Source: Balanoglossus misakiensis (taxonomy: Eukaryota; Hemichordata). Taken from it: 64,000 nt of DNA. Shown here in pieces: positions 62,807 through 64,000 of the stretch; position 1 is the first letter of the stretch, and the number at the start of each line of letters is the position of its first letter. Position numbers and translations under genes: made by a program. The DNA is taken from positions 3,534,001 through 3,598,000 of the forward strand of contig CM082591.2 in assembly GCA_040954595.2 (NCBI GenBank), written 5' to 3'. The notes beneath the pieces were generated by a model. It saw only the letters and a list, made by a program, of their open reading frames with translations, had not been told where the DNA came from and searched no databases.

Positions 62807-64000
62807 AAAACTGGTGTATATATACTAAGTTCGATATATAGATATCATAAATAAAGGATTCAATAATATCTTTTTAACGTAATTCATCGTTCATTTTATA
62901 TGTATCAATACAAATTCAGGCTGCGACATGTAAAGACTGGGGGAAAAATATAGAAAGAGGAGCAACTGGGTTTGCTATTGAGCAAATTACATGACATTCG
63001 TCACTCAGAGAAAGTGAGGAAATTCTGGACAGACAAGGTTACTTATTCCCTTGACGATGGAGTTTACAGTAATCACATTATCACATTGACAGGAGGGAAC
63101 AAACACAAAGCAATATAATTATTATAATTTTGACCCTTGCGATCTCCCTTTTAAGTCAATCATAAAAATGACTTCTAAGTTATTATGACTGCATTTACAT
63201 TTAATGTAATATATAAAATTTAACCTACCCAGTATCTTATTTATGTTGTAATTATGTATTTCATGTCATATTATGTAATTATGTTATCTTATCTTCGGAT
63301 ACTGGTAAATTCATATCATGAATAAACTGTTTTATTTCCCATCAAGCCATTGGTGTCTTTTTTCTAGCCTTGTGTTGCTTTAGTCAAAGGCAGTGCAATG
63401 TGGGTTATCCTTTTTGTGCACGACCGGTATCAATTAAGCTGCTTGGCTTACACCTATGATTATGGTGATGACCAATAAACACATGGCCACAGGTAAGAAT
63501 TGCCCGTAGAAGAAGATATCTGAGAAAACTGCGTTTGTCATGCACTACAACGAAGGCCGAATAAGAAATGAACTCTTGACTTAAGCTGCACACGGTGAGG
63601 GCGTACTGGGAACGTTTGGGACAATTAAGTTTTCCGTAAGACTGCCCTCAGTAGACTGGTGTCTTGTGACAACACTGTAAGCTTGTAGAAGGGTTACGGT
63701 AAGTATACATGCAATTCTTCTAGACCAACACACAGCATTTATCTTGTGGTTTTTAGTCACTTTCGCGTCGAAATATTTGTCCAAGTTTTAAGATGAAAGC
63801 TTTGAGGGGAAGCAGAACTAGTAGAATATTCCCAAGAGTGCATTTACAATTGTGGCACTGTACGAGGGAAAATTTAACGACCCATGGGAAATTAGCAAAC
63901 CGTCTGTCAACATGCACTTTTTACCACTTTGCAAAATTGTTCTCTTAGAGCAGCCAGAATATAAAATTATTCTGTGTCGATTGTGTAATGGGCATAAGAA
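62262..64000. other. Spacer downstream of the peptide-type GPCR
   Basis: Contains candidate polyadenylation words (ATTAAA near 62304, AATAAA near 62850) and a tetranucleotide array at 62711-62805. I see no supportable coding exon up to the window edge. Confidence 0.5.
62711..62805. repeat. Compound tetranucleotide array GACA, then GACT, then GATT
   Basis: About seven GACA-type units lead to about seven GACT units and then about nine GATT units with almost no interruption. Each step changes one base of the unit, and the units stay in register. Confidence 0.95.

Noticed and set aside
1-64000. CRISPR arrays, bacterial operons, tRNA or rRNA genes
   Set aside because: No spaced palindromic repeats, no tRNA-like T-arm or anticodon structure noticed, and the gene structure is eukaryotic.

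Overview
The window looks like nuclear DNA from an invertebrate animal, probably a non-vertebrate deuterostome (hemichordate, cephalochordate or echinoderm grade). This rests on three things: spliceosomal GT/AG introns with consistent phases, animal-specific families (class A GPCRs and an ETS factor with a Pointed domain), and long AT-rich gene-poor spacers rich in short tandem repeats. The species cannot be fixed from the sequence alone. There are no operons, bacterial promoters, CRISPR arrays or recognisable tRNA/rRNA genes.

Layout: (1) 1-7812 is spacer with simple repeats. (2) 7813-8964 (minus) is an intronless amine-type GPCR resembling the histamine H3/H4 group. (3) 8965-19028 is spacer with a foldback element and a 62-bp tandem repeat. 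(4) 19029-20261 (minus) is a second intronless GPCR, a clear paralogue of the first. (5) 20262-32343 is spacer with one unexplained 190-codon ORF. (6) 32344-36430 (plus) is a five-exon ETS transcription factor gene encoding an inferred 372-residue protein with a Pointed/SAM domain, an AT-hook and a C-terminal ETS domain. (7) 36431-61280 is about 25 kb with no gene I can support. (8) 61281-62261 (plus) is an intronless peptide-type class A GPCR. (9) 62262-64000 is spacer with a striking tetranucleotide array.

Two observations stand out. First, the ETS factor combines an ELF3/ESE-like architecture (Pointed domain plus AT-hook) with an ETS recognition helix that reads like the SPI (PU.1) class, a class whose familiar vertebrate members lack a Pointed domain. 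Second, the GPCR paralogues differ at two facing ligand-pocket positions: one keeps Asp3.32/Trp7.43, while the other has Glu3.32/Arg7.43. Each change can be explained by a single-base difference between the two copies, and together they could form a salt bridge where an amine ligand would normally dock.

The genes are not an obvious functional unit. The two amine-type receptors are a same-strand tandem pair about 10 kb apart. The ETS gene and the peptide-type receptor are separate loci. All family assignments come from reading motifs by eye; no database search was run.
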